NCBI RefSeq assembly: GCF_046224405.1
Contig: NZ_JBJXRK010000029.1
Location: 1-30,849, forward strand
Reading direction: 5' to 3'
Origin: Gudongella sp046224405
Lineage (GTDB): Bacteria; Bacillota; Clostridia; Tissierellales; Tissierellaceae
Length of the DNA: 30,849 nt
The translations under genes and the position numbers were made by a program. Shown one piece after another: positions 8,473 through 15,454 of the stretch. A model generated the notes under the pieces. The model was not told the DNA's origin. It ran no database searches and saw nothing but the letters and a program-made list of their open reading frames with translations. Numbering within the stretch: the stretch's first letter is position 1; every line of letters starts with the position of its first letter.

Positions 8473-9294
8473 TTAATTCTTAAAAATTGCACTTTGGGGA
8501 AGTATCTTAAGTATATAATTCCCAAGCTCTTCCTCCACTTCCCTATAGATTTCAGTGTTTTCCCTTAATTCTTCCTTCTTCTCCTCCAACCATTCCCTGT
8601 CCTTGAGCAGATCAACCATATCAAAAGGAAAGTTAGTACTCATCTCTTCAATTTCAGACTCCACCCTCCCCAGTGTCTCACTAAGAGCCTTCACTCTATC
8701 CTCCAACCTGTAAAAGCCCACTTCCTGCAATCCATAGGATGGAATACCTTTCTCCAGAACTTCCTTGAGGGATCTCATGGTGGCAAGGTCTGATGTTTCA
8801 TATGTCCAGACAATTTTTTCCCAATCCAAGCCCTGATCTGATGAGACTTCTGAATTTATATCCGGATGGAGCTCCAGAATCATACCCTCATATATTCTAT
8901 CTAAATCTCTCTCTTCCTTCAATGAAAGCCTCTTGTCTGCTTTAAGAATGTTTGCGATTTCTATGTCCTTTTCCATATTCTTAAGCTTAAGTTCATTCTC
9001 TTCAAACTCCCTGTCCAGCATGTGCTCTATAAGAGATATATCCACTTTTTCATCATTGTCCATCAGGTTATGGATGATTTCAATCTTTCTACGCATTCTT
9101 AAGAGATTGTTTTCCACCTTTAGGAACTCGTACTCCAAGGACCCGACTTCCATGACATATTTTGTTTTGTAATCAACATAGGTGTGGTAGCTCATGCGGT
9201 CTCTTTTCTTGATTGCCTTTGCTGTTTTTTTCCTCAATCGGTCATATTTATCCAAAAGCTTTTCCATATACCTTTGATCATTGGCACCAGACAT
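8473..9294 (-). CDS. Coiled-coil protein with a J-domain-like HPD motif
   Basis: A 273-aa soluble protein, almost all alpha-helical and highly charged, with long coiled-coil predictions by eye at about 10-130 and 190-265. Residues 143-145 are HPD, within IYEGMILELHPDINSE and followed by WEKIVWTYETSDL. This order (helix, HPD loop, helix with W..I..aY) resembles the core of a J domain, which stimulates Hsp70 ATPase. The usual N-terminal J helix is not clear, so this is a degenerate or partial match. First gene of the run leading to the two-TM paralogs. ATG start with GAGGGTG upstream. No named family recognised. Confidence 0.65.
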   Translation of the reverse strand: MSGANDQRYMEKLLDKYDRLRKKTAKAIKKRDRMSYHTYVDYKTKYVMEVGSLEYEFLKVENNLLRMRRKIEIIHNLMDNDEKVDISLIEHMLDREFEENELKLKNMEKDIEIANILKADKRLSLKEERDLDRIYEGMILELHPDINSEVSSDQGLDWEKIVWTYETSDLATMRSLKEVLEKGIPSYGLQEVGFYRLEDRVKALSETLGRVESEIEEMSTNFPFDMVDLLKDREWLEEKKEELRENTEIYREVEEELGNYILKILPQSAIFKN

Positions 9295-9441
9295 TTTCTC
9301 ACCCTCTTCCTAAGCATTATGCTGTTTCAATTATACCACATGAATCATGACAAATCACCATGGCTTGATGGTATTGAATATGTGAATGACCATGGGGTAT
9401 ATAATTTTTGAGTTATTAATTATGTTAAGGAGGATGTACAA

Positions 9442-10143
9442 ATGAAAAGATATATATTTATAGCTGGATTGATTATCGTACTATCATTGTCATTTGTTGG
9501 CTGTAGCAAGGAGATTCCTGTGGAAGCCGAGCCTGAAGCTGTGGAATCCGAAGGCCCTGAAATGGCTGGAAGTGAATCGCAGGCTGATGAAGAACCTCAG
9601 GAGGAGCAGGAGGAAAGACTACTATCGGCAAGCTATGCAGATATAATGATGGGAAACAGGTACACAATGAGATACCGTACTATCACAAATATCGAGGGGC
9701 AGGAGTACGAAGCAACTGTAACAACTGCTGTGGATGGAGATAATTTTGCCACTGTATTTAACTCGGAGCTAGCCAACAGCACCACGATCCAGATGGACGG
9801 CAAGCTCTATTTAGTAATGCATGACCAGAGGATGGTGATGGTGTTTCCTGAGGATACGGACCAGGCTGCTGAGTTTGACGTAAACGAAAATGAGGTTCTG
9901 GAAACTGATGGAATGGAATACACCCAAAGCGGCACTTCTGAGTTCATGGGTGAAACAAGGAGATATGAGGAGTATGTGGTTGAAGGTGGTACAATCAGAT
10001 ACTATTTTGATGATGAAGAATTAATTGGGATGGAGATGAAGGGATCCGATTATGAGTCAATCTGGTATGTTGAAGATTTCAGAGACTCGGTTGATATGAG
10101 CCTTTTTAAGGTTCCTGAGGATTATACAATCTTTGAGCCCTAA
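9442..10143 (+). CDS. Lipoprotein of unknown function
   Basis: A 233-aa protein with a lipoprotein signal peptide: a basic start, a hydrophobic core, and the lipobox SFVGC with Cys at residue 21. Residues 24-55 are a low-complexity linker of Glu, Pro and Ala, typical of a wall-spanning spacer. The rest (about 60-233) is a beta-rich folded domain with repeated short strands (YTMRYRTITNIEGQEYEATV, and a later TRRYEEYVVEGG). It resembles LolA-like or outer-leaflet binding folds only in a general way. ATG with AGGAGG eight bases upstream. It diverges from the 8473 operon and converges on the stalk-domain gene, sharing a terminator with it. Confidence 0.75.
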   Translation: MKRYIFIAGLIIVLSLSFVGCSKEIPVEAEPEAVESEGPEMAGSESQADEEPQEEQEERLLSASYADIMMGNRYTMRYRTITNIEGQEYEATVTTAVDGDNFATVFNSELANSTTIQMDGKLYLVMHDQRMVMVFPEDTDQAAEFDVNENEVLETDGMEYTQSGTSEFMGETRRYEEYVVEGGTIRYYFDDEELIGMEMKGSDYESIWYVEDFRDSVDMSLFKVPEDYTIFEP

Positions 10144-10149
10144 AAAAGT

Positions 10150-10186
10150 ACCACAAAAGCAGAATCAAAAAATCTGCTTTTGTGGT
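10150..10186. terminator. Shared bidirectional terminator embedded in a gene end
   Basis: Perfect 14-bp stem ACCACAAAAGCAGA / TCTGCTTTTGTGGT. One arm codes for the last residues (PQKQ) of the minus-strand stalk-domain protein, whose TGA stop is in the loop. The run TTTTTT lies in the loop on the minus strand; on the plus strand the tail is ATTTCTTCT. Confidence 0.75.
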
Positions 10187-11235
10187 ATTTCTTCTACATA
10201 TGAGTTCTCAGTTTTTATTTCAATAGTTCTTGATTCAGCATCCCAGGTAACCCCAAAATCAATTAATCCAGCAATGTCTCTAAGTTTGAAATAGTTATTT
10301 CCACCTATGTTATATGCCAATAGGTCTATTTCCTCACTGTTGAAGATAACTGGATCATTGTTGATGAGTCCAAGGCTATCGACTGAATCCCTGGATTCCA
10401 TTTCTCCACCAACCAATGTGTATGGTCTCCCCCCTAAGATTTCAATGGTTCTATCTTCCTCAATCCAATTGACATCAAATTCTTTTTGTGACTGATTCAA
10501 AGCATAGGCAAGGTCCCTAAGCTTAAAGAAGTTATTTCCCTCTATGTTGTAGGCATCAAAAGATATTTCTTCACCATCCAAAAGAATCCTTGTGTTTGAA
10601 GGTATTGCCTCCACCATTTCCGGAGCCTCAAACATTTCATCCAAAGCATCAGGAGCCTCCTCAGATTCTATCACCTTTAAAAAAGCCTCTGTTGCACCCA
10701 TTGTCCCTTTGATCCTGAACATCACATAATATTCCCCTGGCTCATCAATGACAGTCTTTGCTCCAGGAAGGTACTCAAGCTCCTGATACTGAAAATTTTC
10801 AAGATCTTCAATGTCTATAGTTGCCTCTTCCAGTAGGTCTGGATCATATTTACCAAATATGTTTTTCTTTGCCCCTTGCATCGGTACCATTGCGGAAACC
10901 TCTCCACTTACTTTCAGCTGCTCCTCTGGATTGTACCCATATAGTCCATCCTCTGACATTTTAAGCCTGTAGGTGCCAAAGCTTGATCCCCCCTCATTTT
11001 CAACTACGATCTCAACAGGAATCTCAGCAACAAGACCAGCATCAAAAGCAATGTCGATTGTCGATGCATCAAAGGTTTCTACTACATTTGACACTGTGAA
11101 GTCAGTCACATCCTCAGAATACCCCATGACTTTATGAAGGTCCCCTTCAGCCTGTACATTTCCAGAGCCTACACCTAATATAATAATCATAGATAACATG
11201 ACACCCAAGCCCTTCAATTTGATAAAACTTGTCAT
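10165..11235 (-). CDS. Secreted protein with copper amine oxidase N-like stalk domain
   Basis: The frame opens at 11274, but the ATG at 11235 has AAAGGAG seven bases upstream and begins a normal signal peptide (MTSFIKLKGLG, ending near NVQAEG), so I use it; 356 aa. The middle (about 35-210) is a beta-rich region of unknown family. Residues about 215-345 carry two half-units of the copper-amine-oxidase N-terminal-like domain, a stalk domain common in secreted Clostridial proteins: LDGEEISFDAYNIEGNNFFK and, later, LAYNIGGNNYFKLRDIAGL. It carries no metal site. Probably binds or spans the cell wall. The 3' end overlaps a terminator hairpin. Confidence 0.8.
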   Translation of the reverse strand: MTSFIKLKGLGVMLSMIIILGVGSGNVQAEGDLHKVMGYSEDVTDFTVSNVVETFDASTIDIAFDAGLVAEIPVEIVVENEGGSSFGTYRLKMSEDGLYGYNPEEQLKVSGEVSAMVPMQGAKKNIFGKYDPDLLEEATIDIEDLENFQYQELEYLPGAKTVIDEPGEYYVMFRIKGTMGATEAFLKVIESEEAPDALDEMFEAPEMVEAIPSNTRILLDGEEISFDAYNIEGNNFFKLRDLAYALNQSQKEFDVNWIEEDRTIEILGGRPYTLVGGEMESRDSVDSLGLINNDPVIFNSEEIDLLAYNIGGNNYFKLRDIAGLIDFGVTWDAESRTIEIKTENSYVEEIPQKQIF

Positions 11236-11302
11236 ACAGAACACTCCTTTATGTAATCCGTTATTGTAATACAATTATACCAGAACCAAGCCATGCTTTG
11301 CC

Positions 11303-11334
11303 AAAAAAAATAAAAGCCGGAAATCAATCCGGCT
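11303..11334 (-). terminator. Intrinsic terminator of paralog C
   Basis: Seven-bp perfect stem AGCCGGA / TCCGGCT followed on the minus strand by TTTTATTTTTTTT. Nine bases past the stop at 11344. Confidence 0.85.
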
Positions 11335-11343
11335 AATTATGCT

Positions 11344-11805
11344 TCAAATTTGAATACCTTCATTTTTTGCGTCCCTATCAAACTTGGTACCTATTCCAAT
11401 TCCAACTATTGCACCCAACAAGACGCCAGCGGATATAAGGCTCATAAAGAAATATCCGATAACAGCTCCAACTCCTGCTCCTGCTGTCATGTATCTGAAC
11501 ATATATTTACCCTTTCTTATCAGGTCATGTTCATCTTCAAGATAGGATTCAACATCCCGCCTTACCTTTTTCATTGCACGGATATCTGCCCTTTTTAGAT
11601 CGCCTTCCTTTTCCTTGATTTCCTTTATTGTTGAGGACATGTCCTCCAAGAAAATGCTGCATTCATTATAATCGTTGCATAAATGTTCCATTCTATTCAC
11701 TATATTCGAGTAAACCTGCAGCTCCAGCTTCTTTCTGGTATGCCTGTCCAGGTTGCTTGCCAATTCCCATAAATCAGTTCTTATTTCCTTGTATATGCTC
11801 ATCAC
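11344..11805 (-). CDS. Two-TM protein with Cys motif, paralog C
   Basis: A 153-aa paralog of the products at 7478 and 7984, lying apart from them. It has the same plan: a charged helical half, the second Cys (C49) in NECSIFL, exactly 43 residues to EHDLIRKG (92-99), and two glycine-rich helices (about 104-120 and 124-141). The first Cys of the CxxC is replaced: Tyr46 stands at the -3 place and a Cys sits earlier at 43. The start is GTG followed at once by ATG; GAGGAG fits either. A TATAAT box lies 49 bases upstream (11854-11859, minus strand). Transcribed alone. Function unknown. Confidence 0.7.
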   Translation of the reverse strand: MMSIYKEIRTDLWELASNLDRHTRKKLELQVYSNIVNRMEHLCNDYNECSIFLEDMSSTIKEIKEKEGDLKRADIRAMKKVRRDVESYLEDEHDLIRKGKYMFRYMTAGAGVGAVIGYFFMSLISAGVLLGAIVGIGIGTKFDRDAKNEGIQI

Positions 11806-11853
11806 ATCACTCTCCTCTTCACACTATGTATCCTTCATAGTCTTTCTAAGGAG

Positions 11854-11884
11854 ATTATACCCAATTTATATTCACATATATCAA
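11854..11884 (-). promoter_or_regulatory. Probable promoter of paralog C
   Basis: Minus-strand TATAAT (11854-11859) and TTGATA (11879-11884), spacing 19 bases, similar in layout to the promoter at 7362. Confidence 0.45.
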
Positions 11885-11994
11885 TTTATTGGCATTTTTG
11901 AAAAGTTATTTCTTTGTCAGATATCGTTATATCCCTGTCAATTGCTTGTTTGTAAATTATCATGACCTTGTGCCCAAGACACACCCCTGTGAAT

Positions 11995-12936
11995 CTACCA
12001 CTTGACTTCTTCCGGTTTTCGCAGGAACTGGTGCTTAAAAACCGGAATCCCCAGTGCCTCACCCAGGTTCCTCAGCTGCTGCTTATATGCTCCCTTCAAC
12101 CCATCATGCATGGCAATGCCATGTATACCTCCTTCAATCGAGTCTACACATGCGCGCAGCTTTTCAATGCCGGATTCATTTTCATATTCTCCCGATACCA
12201 GCCATTGGTTAGGTATTATGTGGGAAATACCAAATGCGCAGCCATCCCATTTTTTGAACACTTCACCTGAAAAACCTCTTTCAAAATGAGTTCCACCTAC
12301 ACATAGTATGTTCCTCAGGTTCAAACCATCATCCTCAAAAATCTCCAAGAGAGACATTGCAAGTGCCCTTACAGCATTTTCGTTTTTCCAGCTTTCCTCC
12401 CCACTACCAATTTCAATATCCATAATTGGTACCTCATACTCCAATATGGCTTCAGGACCAATATCCCCGTATACTATCCCCGACCAATGGGTTGCCTCTG
12501 TTGTCACGAAAAAATCAACAAGATTTTGATCCCTTCTGTTTTTTTCAAGTGCAACCAATAGGTTATGCATAAATCTTGGATTGGCTTTTCCAAAACTTCC
12601 TGTCTCCACATCACCGGTTGTATGTACCGACAGAATTCCGTCAGGGGCATTTTCTCCCTCGTGCCATGTTATGAGTCCGGCCACGTGGTAGTCAGAAAAC
12701 CTTTCCTTCATTATAGGGAGATATCTTCTATAGTCATGGCAAACCACCCTATCAGTCCTTACAAAATCAAATATGCAATTGTTCTCGTCCACATGTCTCA
12801 TAACAGGCTTACCATCAACCAGTATCTCAAGTTCTTCCAGTTGAAGACCTTTTTCAAGGACCTCATAGACCCGTCTTGCCACATGGTCAACATTTTCCTC
12901 TGTTGCAAGATAGTACACTACCTTTTTATTTTCCAT
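11995..12936 (-). CDS. dtdA: D-aminoacyl-tRNA deacylase, archaeal/plant type (DtdA/DTD2)
   Basis: A 313-aa protein with marks of the archaeal-type D-aminoacyl-tRNA deacylase (DtdA, also DTD2 or GEK1): LITWHEGENAPDG near residue 90, TTEATHWSGI near 145, the GGTHFERGFSG loop near 220, FGISHIIPNQ, and HDGLKGAYKQQLR near 280. The enzyme removes D-amino acids, and N-modified D-amino acids made by aldehydes, from tRNA. It is not related to the common bacterial Dtd1. Length is slightly above the usual 270-290 because of an N-terminal extension. ATG start with AAAGGATG upstream. Neighbours give no functional link. Family confident; activity inferred. Confidence 0.85.
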   Translation of the reverse strand: MENKKVVYYLATEENVDHVARRVYEVLEKGLQLEELEILVDGKPVMRHVDENNCIFDFVRTDRVVCHDYRRYLPIMKERFSDYHVAGLITWHEGENAPDGILSVHTTGDVETGSFGKANPRFMHNLLVALEKNRRDQNLVDFFVTTEATHWSGIVYGDIGPEAILEYEVPIMDIEIGSGEESWKNENAVRALAMSLLEIFEDDGLNLRNILCVGGTHFERGFSGEVFKKWDGCAFGISHIIPNQWLVSGEYENESGIEKLRACVDSIEGGIHGIAMHDGLKGAYKQQLRNLGEALGIPVFKHQFLRKPEEVKW

Positions 12937-13009
12937 TTAAATCATCCTTTCTGCTGAAAAGATTCCCCATAACGAGCATCTGTCAATGCTCTTGATAATA
13001 TCCACTTTA

Positions 13010-13038
13010 TTGACAGCTATCAATATATAAGTTAAAAT
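13010..13038 (+). promoter_or_regulatory. SigA-type promoter of the LysE-family gene
   Basis: TTGACA (13010-13015), 17 bases, TAAAAT (13033-13038). Transcription would start about 40 bases before the start codon. Confidence 0.75.
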
Positions 13039-13083
13039 ATTGTAATGCTTCAGTTCTTTAAATTGTTGCGAGGAGGTATTTAC

Positions 13084-13674
13084 GTGCCTAATTTTCCTGC
13101 ATTTTTATCATATGTACTCATAACCACATTTACACCAGGTCCAAATAACATTATGTCCATGTCAAACTCCAGCAGATATGGGTTGAAAAAGAGCATCAAC
13201 TTCAATTATGGGGTTTTTGCCGGATTCTTTACGGTTTTGCTTCTAAGTAATCTATTCAGTAGAACCCTCTTTGAATTCATTCCTATGATAAAGCCATATA
13301 TGACCTTTATTGGAGCGGCCTACATATCCTGGCTTGCCTGGAAGACCTTTAATAGCAAACCTCCCTCAGGCAATGCCACGGACGATGGCAAAAGCACCAC
13401 AAAATTTACCAAGGGATTTCTCCTGCAGTTTGTGAACCCAAAGGGTATAATCTATGGTGTTACTACAGCATCTACCTTTATTATTCCTTATTATTCATCT
13501 CCGGTCATCTTGTTCCTATTTGCATTATTAATGGCTATCCTAGGCTTTATATCAACTGTCAGCTGGGGGTTGTTTGGTTCCATCTTTCAAATGTTCATGA
13601 AAAAACACCATAGGCTTGTGAACTCAGTTATGGCATTGCTTCTGGTGTATACTGCAATTTCACTTTTTATGTGA
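13084..13674 (+). CDS. LysE/RhtB family amino-acid exporter
   Basis: The GTG at 13084 is chosen over the frame opening at 13045 because AGGAGG lies seven bases upstream and the protein then starts at the family's usual point; 196 aa. Six hydrophobic segments. Signature near the start: TTFTPGPNNIMSMSNSSRYG, the conserved TPGPxN motif of LysE transporters, then GFLLQFVNPKGIIYGVTT in the middle. The family exports amino acids or their derivatives across the cytoplasmic membrane. Single gene with its own promoter; converges on the broken GNAT gene with 14 bases between them. The substrate cannot be read from sequence. Confidence 0.9.
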   Translation: MPNFPAFLSYVLITTFTPGPNNIMSMSNSSRYGLKKSINFNYGVFAGFFTVLLLSNLFSRTLFEFIPMIKPYMTFIGAAYISWLAWKTFNSKPPSGNATDDGKSTTKFTKGFLLQFVNPKGIIYGVTTASTFIIPYYSSPVILFLFALLMAILGFISTVSWGLFGSIFQMFMKKHHRLVNSVMALLLVYTAISLFM

Positions 13675-13688
13675 TTTCTGGATACGGT

Positions 13689-14573
13689 TTATGATTGCTC
13701 TTTGATTATTTTCCTAAGATACCTCATTTTCACATACTCCCTAAAGCCTGATTGCTTGTACAAATCCATCGCTGTCTTGTTCCAATCCACTACTTTCAGA
13801 AACACTTCGCCATTACCTTTTTCAAGAACTCGGTTAACGCAATCATTTAGTATTTTTCTGCCATAGCCTCTCCCTTTTTGGGAAGGAACCACAAAAACCT
13901 CATCAATTTCATTTCCTTTGATCATTGCCGAGCCAACCCAGGTGCCATCTTGGAAAAACAAGTATGTATTTTCAACCAAGTTCTCCATTTGCTTCTGGAG
14001 TATCTCCATCCGTTCAGGGGATCTGTTTTCAAATATATTGTGTGGCCTTACATCTATCTCTTTTCTCATGGTTTCGAAGGCATCTCCCATTGCCCTATGG
14101 TAGGCGTCAAAGTCATCCTTTATATATAATCTTGACTCCAGTCCGGAATCAGCCATTCTATCTCCTGAATATACCATACCAATAACACAGAACCACTCTC
14201 TAAAATAATTCTTGGAAAAGAGCTGCTCAAGGTCATGGTCCTTTGTATCATGGGATGCCATAACAAACTCCAGCATATTGGTTTCTATTTCCCTTTCAGC
14301 CCTTCTCCACAGCTCATCCAAGGCCTCTCCCCTGTTATAGACTTCGTTGTAGACAGAAATTACAAGCTCACCTGACCTTCCCCACTCAGGGCTGTTCCAT
14401 AGGTGGAGATTGTACATTCCCACTATTTTGCCATCTATTTACTTTACTTTAATATTAATTCCATCCTCCAGTTCACCTTCAAGCTCACCACCTTCATCCT
14501 CCGAAAAAGGATGATGAAGTCTAAACAGCTCAATTACCTTAGGAATATCATCCACTCCATACTTCCTTATCAT
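13689..14573 (-). pseudogene. Tandem GNAT acetyltransferase gene interrupted by an in-frame TAA
   Basis: Read as one frame, 13689-14573 encodes about 294 residues with a single TAA at 14439-14441. The first 44 codons (MIRKYGVDDIPKVIELFRLH...) look like a GNAT N-terminus, and the frame after the TAA continues IDGKIVGMYNLHLWN, the expected next strand of the same fold. The C-terminal half has an intact acetyl-CoA motif, VVPSQKGRGYGRKIL. The ATG at 14573 touches the TAG of the upstream kinase gene and has AGGAGG nine bases before it, so the gene was translationally coupled. The downstream part opens at a GTG (14423) without a clear ribosome site. Either a recent nonsense mutation or a base error. 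Confidence 0.8.
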
Positions 14574-15365
14574 CTACAGTTCCTCCTGAATAAAGTTCTT
14601 TAGCCTCCCAATTTCAGATTCAGGCAGCTTCTCATTTATTCTTGCAGCTGCAACCAGGAGCATGCATTTCTTGAATTCATCTTCACAGTACCCCTTATCC
14701 TGGAAATATTCATCGAGATACTCCTTAATGAGTATCTCTCTACTTAATTTAACGACTCCCCGAAACAGAGCATTATGGAAGGGCGATGATGAAAACCTTA
14801 GCAATATTACAGTTTTTGCGACATCTAGCAAAGGGTTTCCTTTTCCGGAATCCATCCAGTCGATGACCTTTTGCCCCTTATCTCCAACAAATATGCTGTC
14901 AGGATGAAAATTCATGTGGCAAAGTTTATCATCTCCCGATACATACTTTAGAATCTTAGACAGTTTAAGCTTCTGTTCATCTTCAAGCATGGTTGAGCTT
15001 CCTATTTTCTGATCGATTTCATCCGTCACTTTGGGTAATTCATCAACAGTAATTTTATGTATGCTTCTGTGGGTTTGGGCCATTATTGCTGCGTACCCCC
15101 TTACACGGATAGGATTATTCAACAGATTATATGTTATGGACTTGCCTTGAATATTTTCATAAACAATCCCTTCCCCTTCCTCCAGCGAGACCCTGTCATG
15201 GATTTCAGGACAAATCTGGGTTTTTTCTCTGATGATAAGGGTTTTTGAAAACTCACCATCCACCTTCTCCACAGGAATAAAATCATAGAATAGCTTAAGT
15301 ACAAGGTCGGTTCCCCAGGAATATATTTCTGCATTTCTTGCTCTTGCTATACACTTATCCAGCAT
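14574..15365 (-). CDS. APH-fold phosphotransferase family protein
   Basis: A 263-aa protein of the aminoglycoside/choline kinase fold (APH family). The start (NAEIYSWGTDLVLKLF) is the usual nucleotide-binding strand pair with a Lys. The catalytic loop near residues 147-155 reads CHMNFHPDSIF, and the metal-binding strand near 166 reads VIDWMDSG. In typical members the loop is HGDxHPxN; here the catalytic Asp is Asn and the later Asn is Ser, so activity is uncertain. Known substrates range from antibiotics to sugars and amino acids; resistance should not be assumed. ATG with GGGGGTG upstream. Coupled to the broken GNAT gene. Confidence 0.75.
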   Translation of the reverse strand: MLDKCIARARNAEIYSWGTDLVLKLFYDFIPVEKVDGEFSKTLIIREKTQICPEIHDRVSLEEGEGIVYENIQGKSITYNLLNNPIRVRGYAAIMAQTHRSIHKITVDELPKVTDEIDQKIGSSTMLEDEQKLKLSKILKYVSGDDKLCHMNFHPDSIFVGDKGQKVIDWMDSGKGNPLLDVAKTVILLRFSSSPFHNALFRGVVKLSREILIKEYLDEYFQDKGYCEDEFKKCMLLVAAARINEKLPESEIGRLKNFIQEEL

Positions 15366-15429
15366 CTCACACCCCCTCTAATAGAGATACCCTGTTTTCT
15401 TGCATATATACAGAAAAATATAAAGTAAA

Positions 15430-15450
15430 GAGAGAGCTACGTGCTCTCTC
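15430..15450 (-). terminator. Terminator of the cyclic-di-GMP gene pair
   Basis: Eight-bp stem GAGAGAGC / GCTCTCTC with loop TACGT, just past the HD-GYP gene. The following minus-strand tail is TTTACTTTATATTTTT. Confidence 0.75.
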
Positions 15451-15454
15451 AGTG

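Noticed and set aside
14574..15365. Antibiotic-resistance aminoglycoside kinase
   Set aside because: Only the fold is supported; the catalytic loop is altered and the context is not a resistance element.
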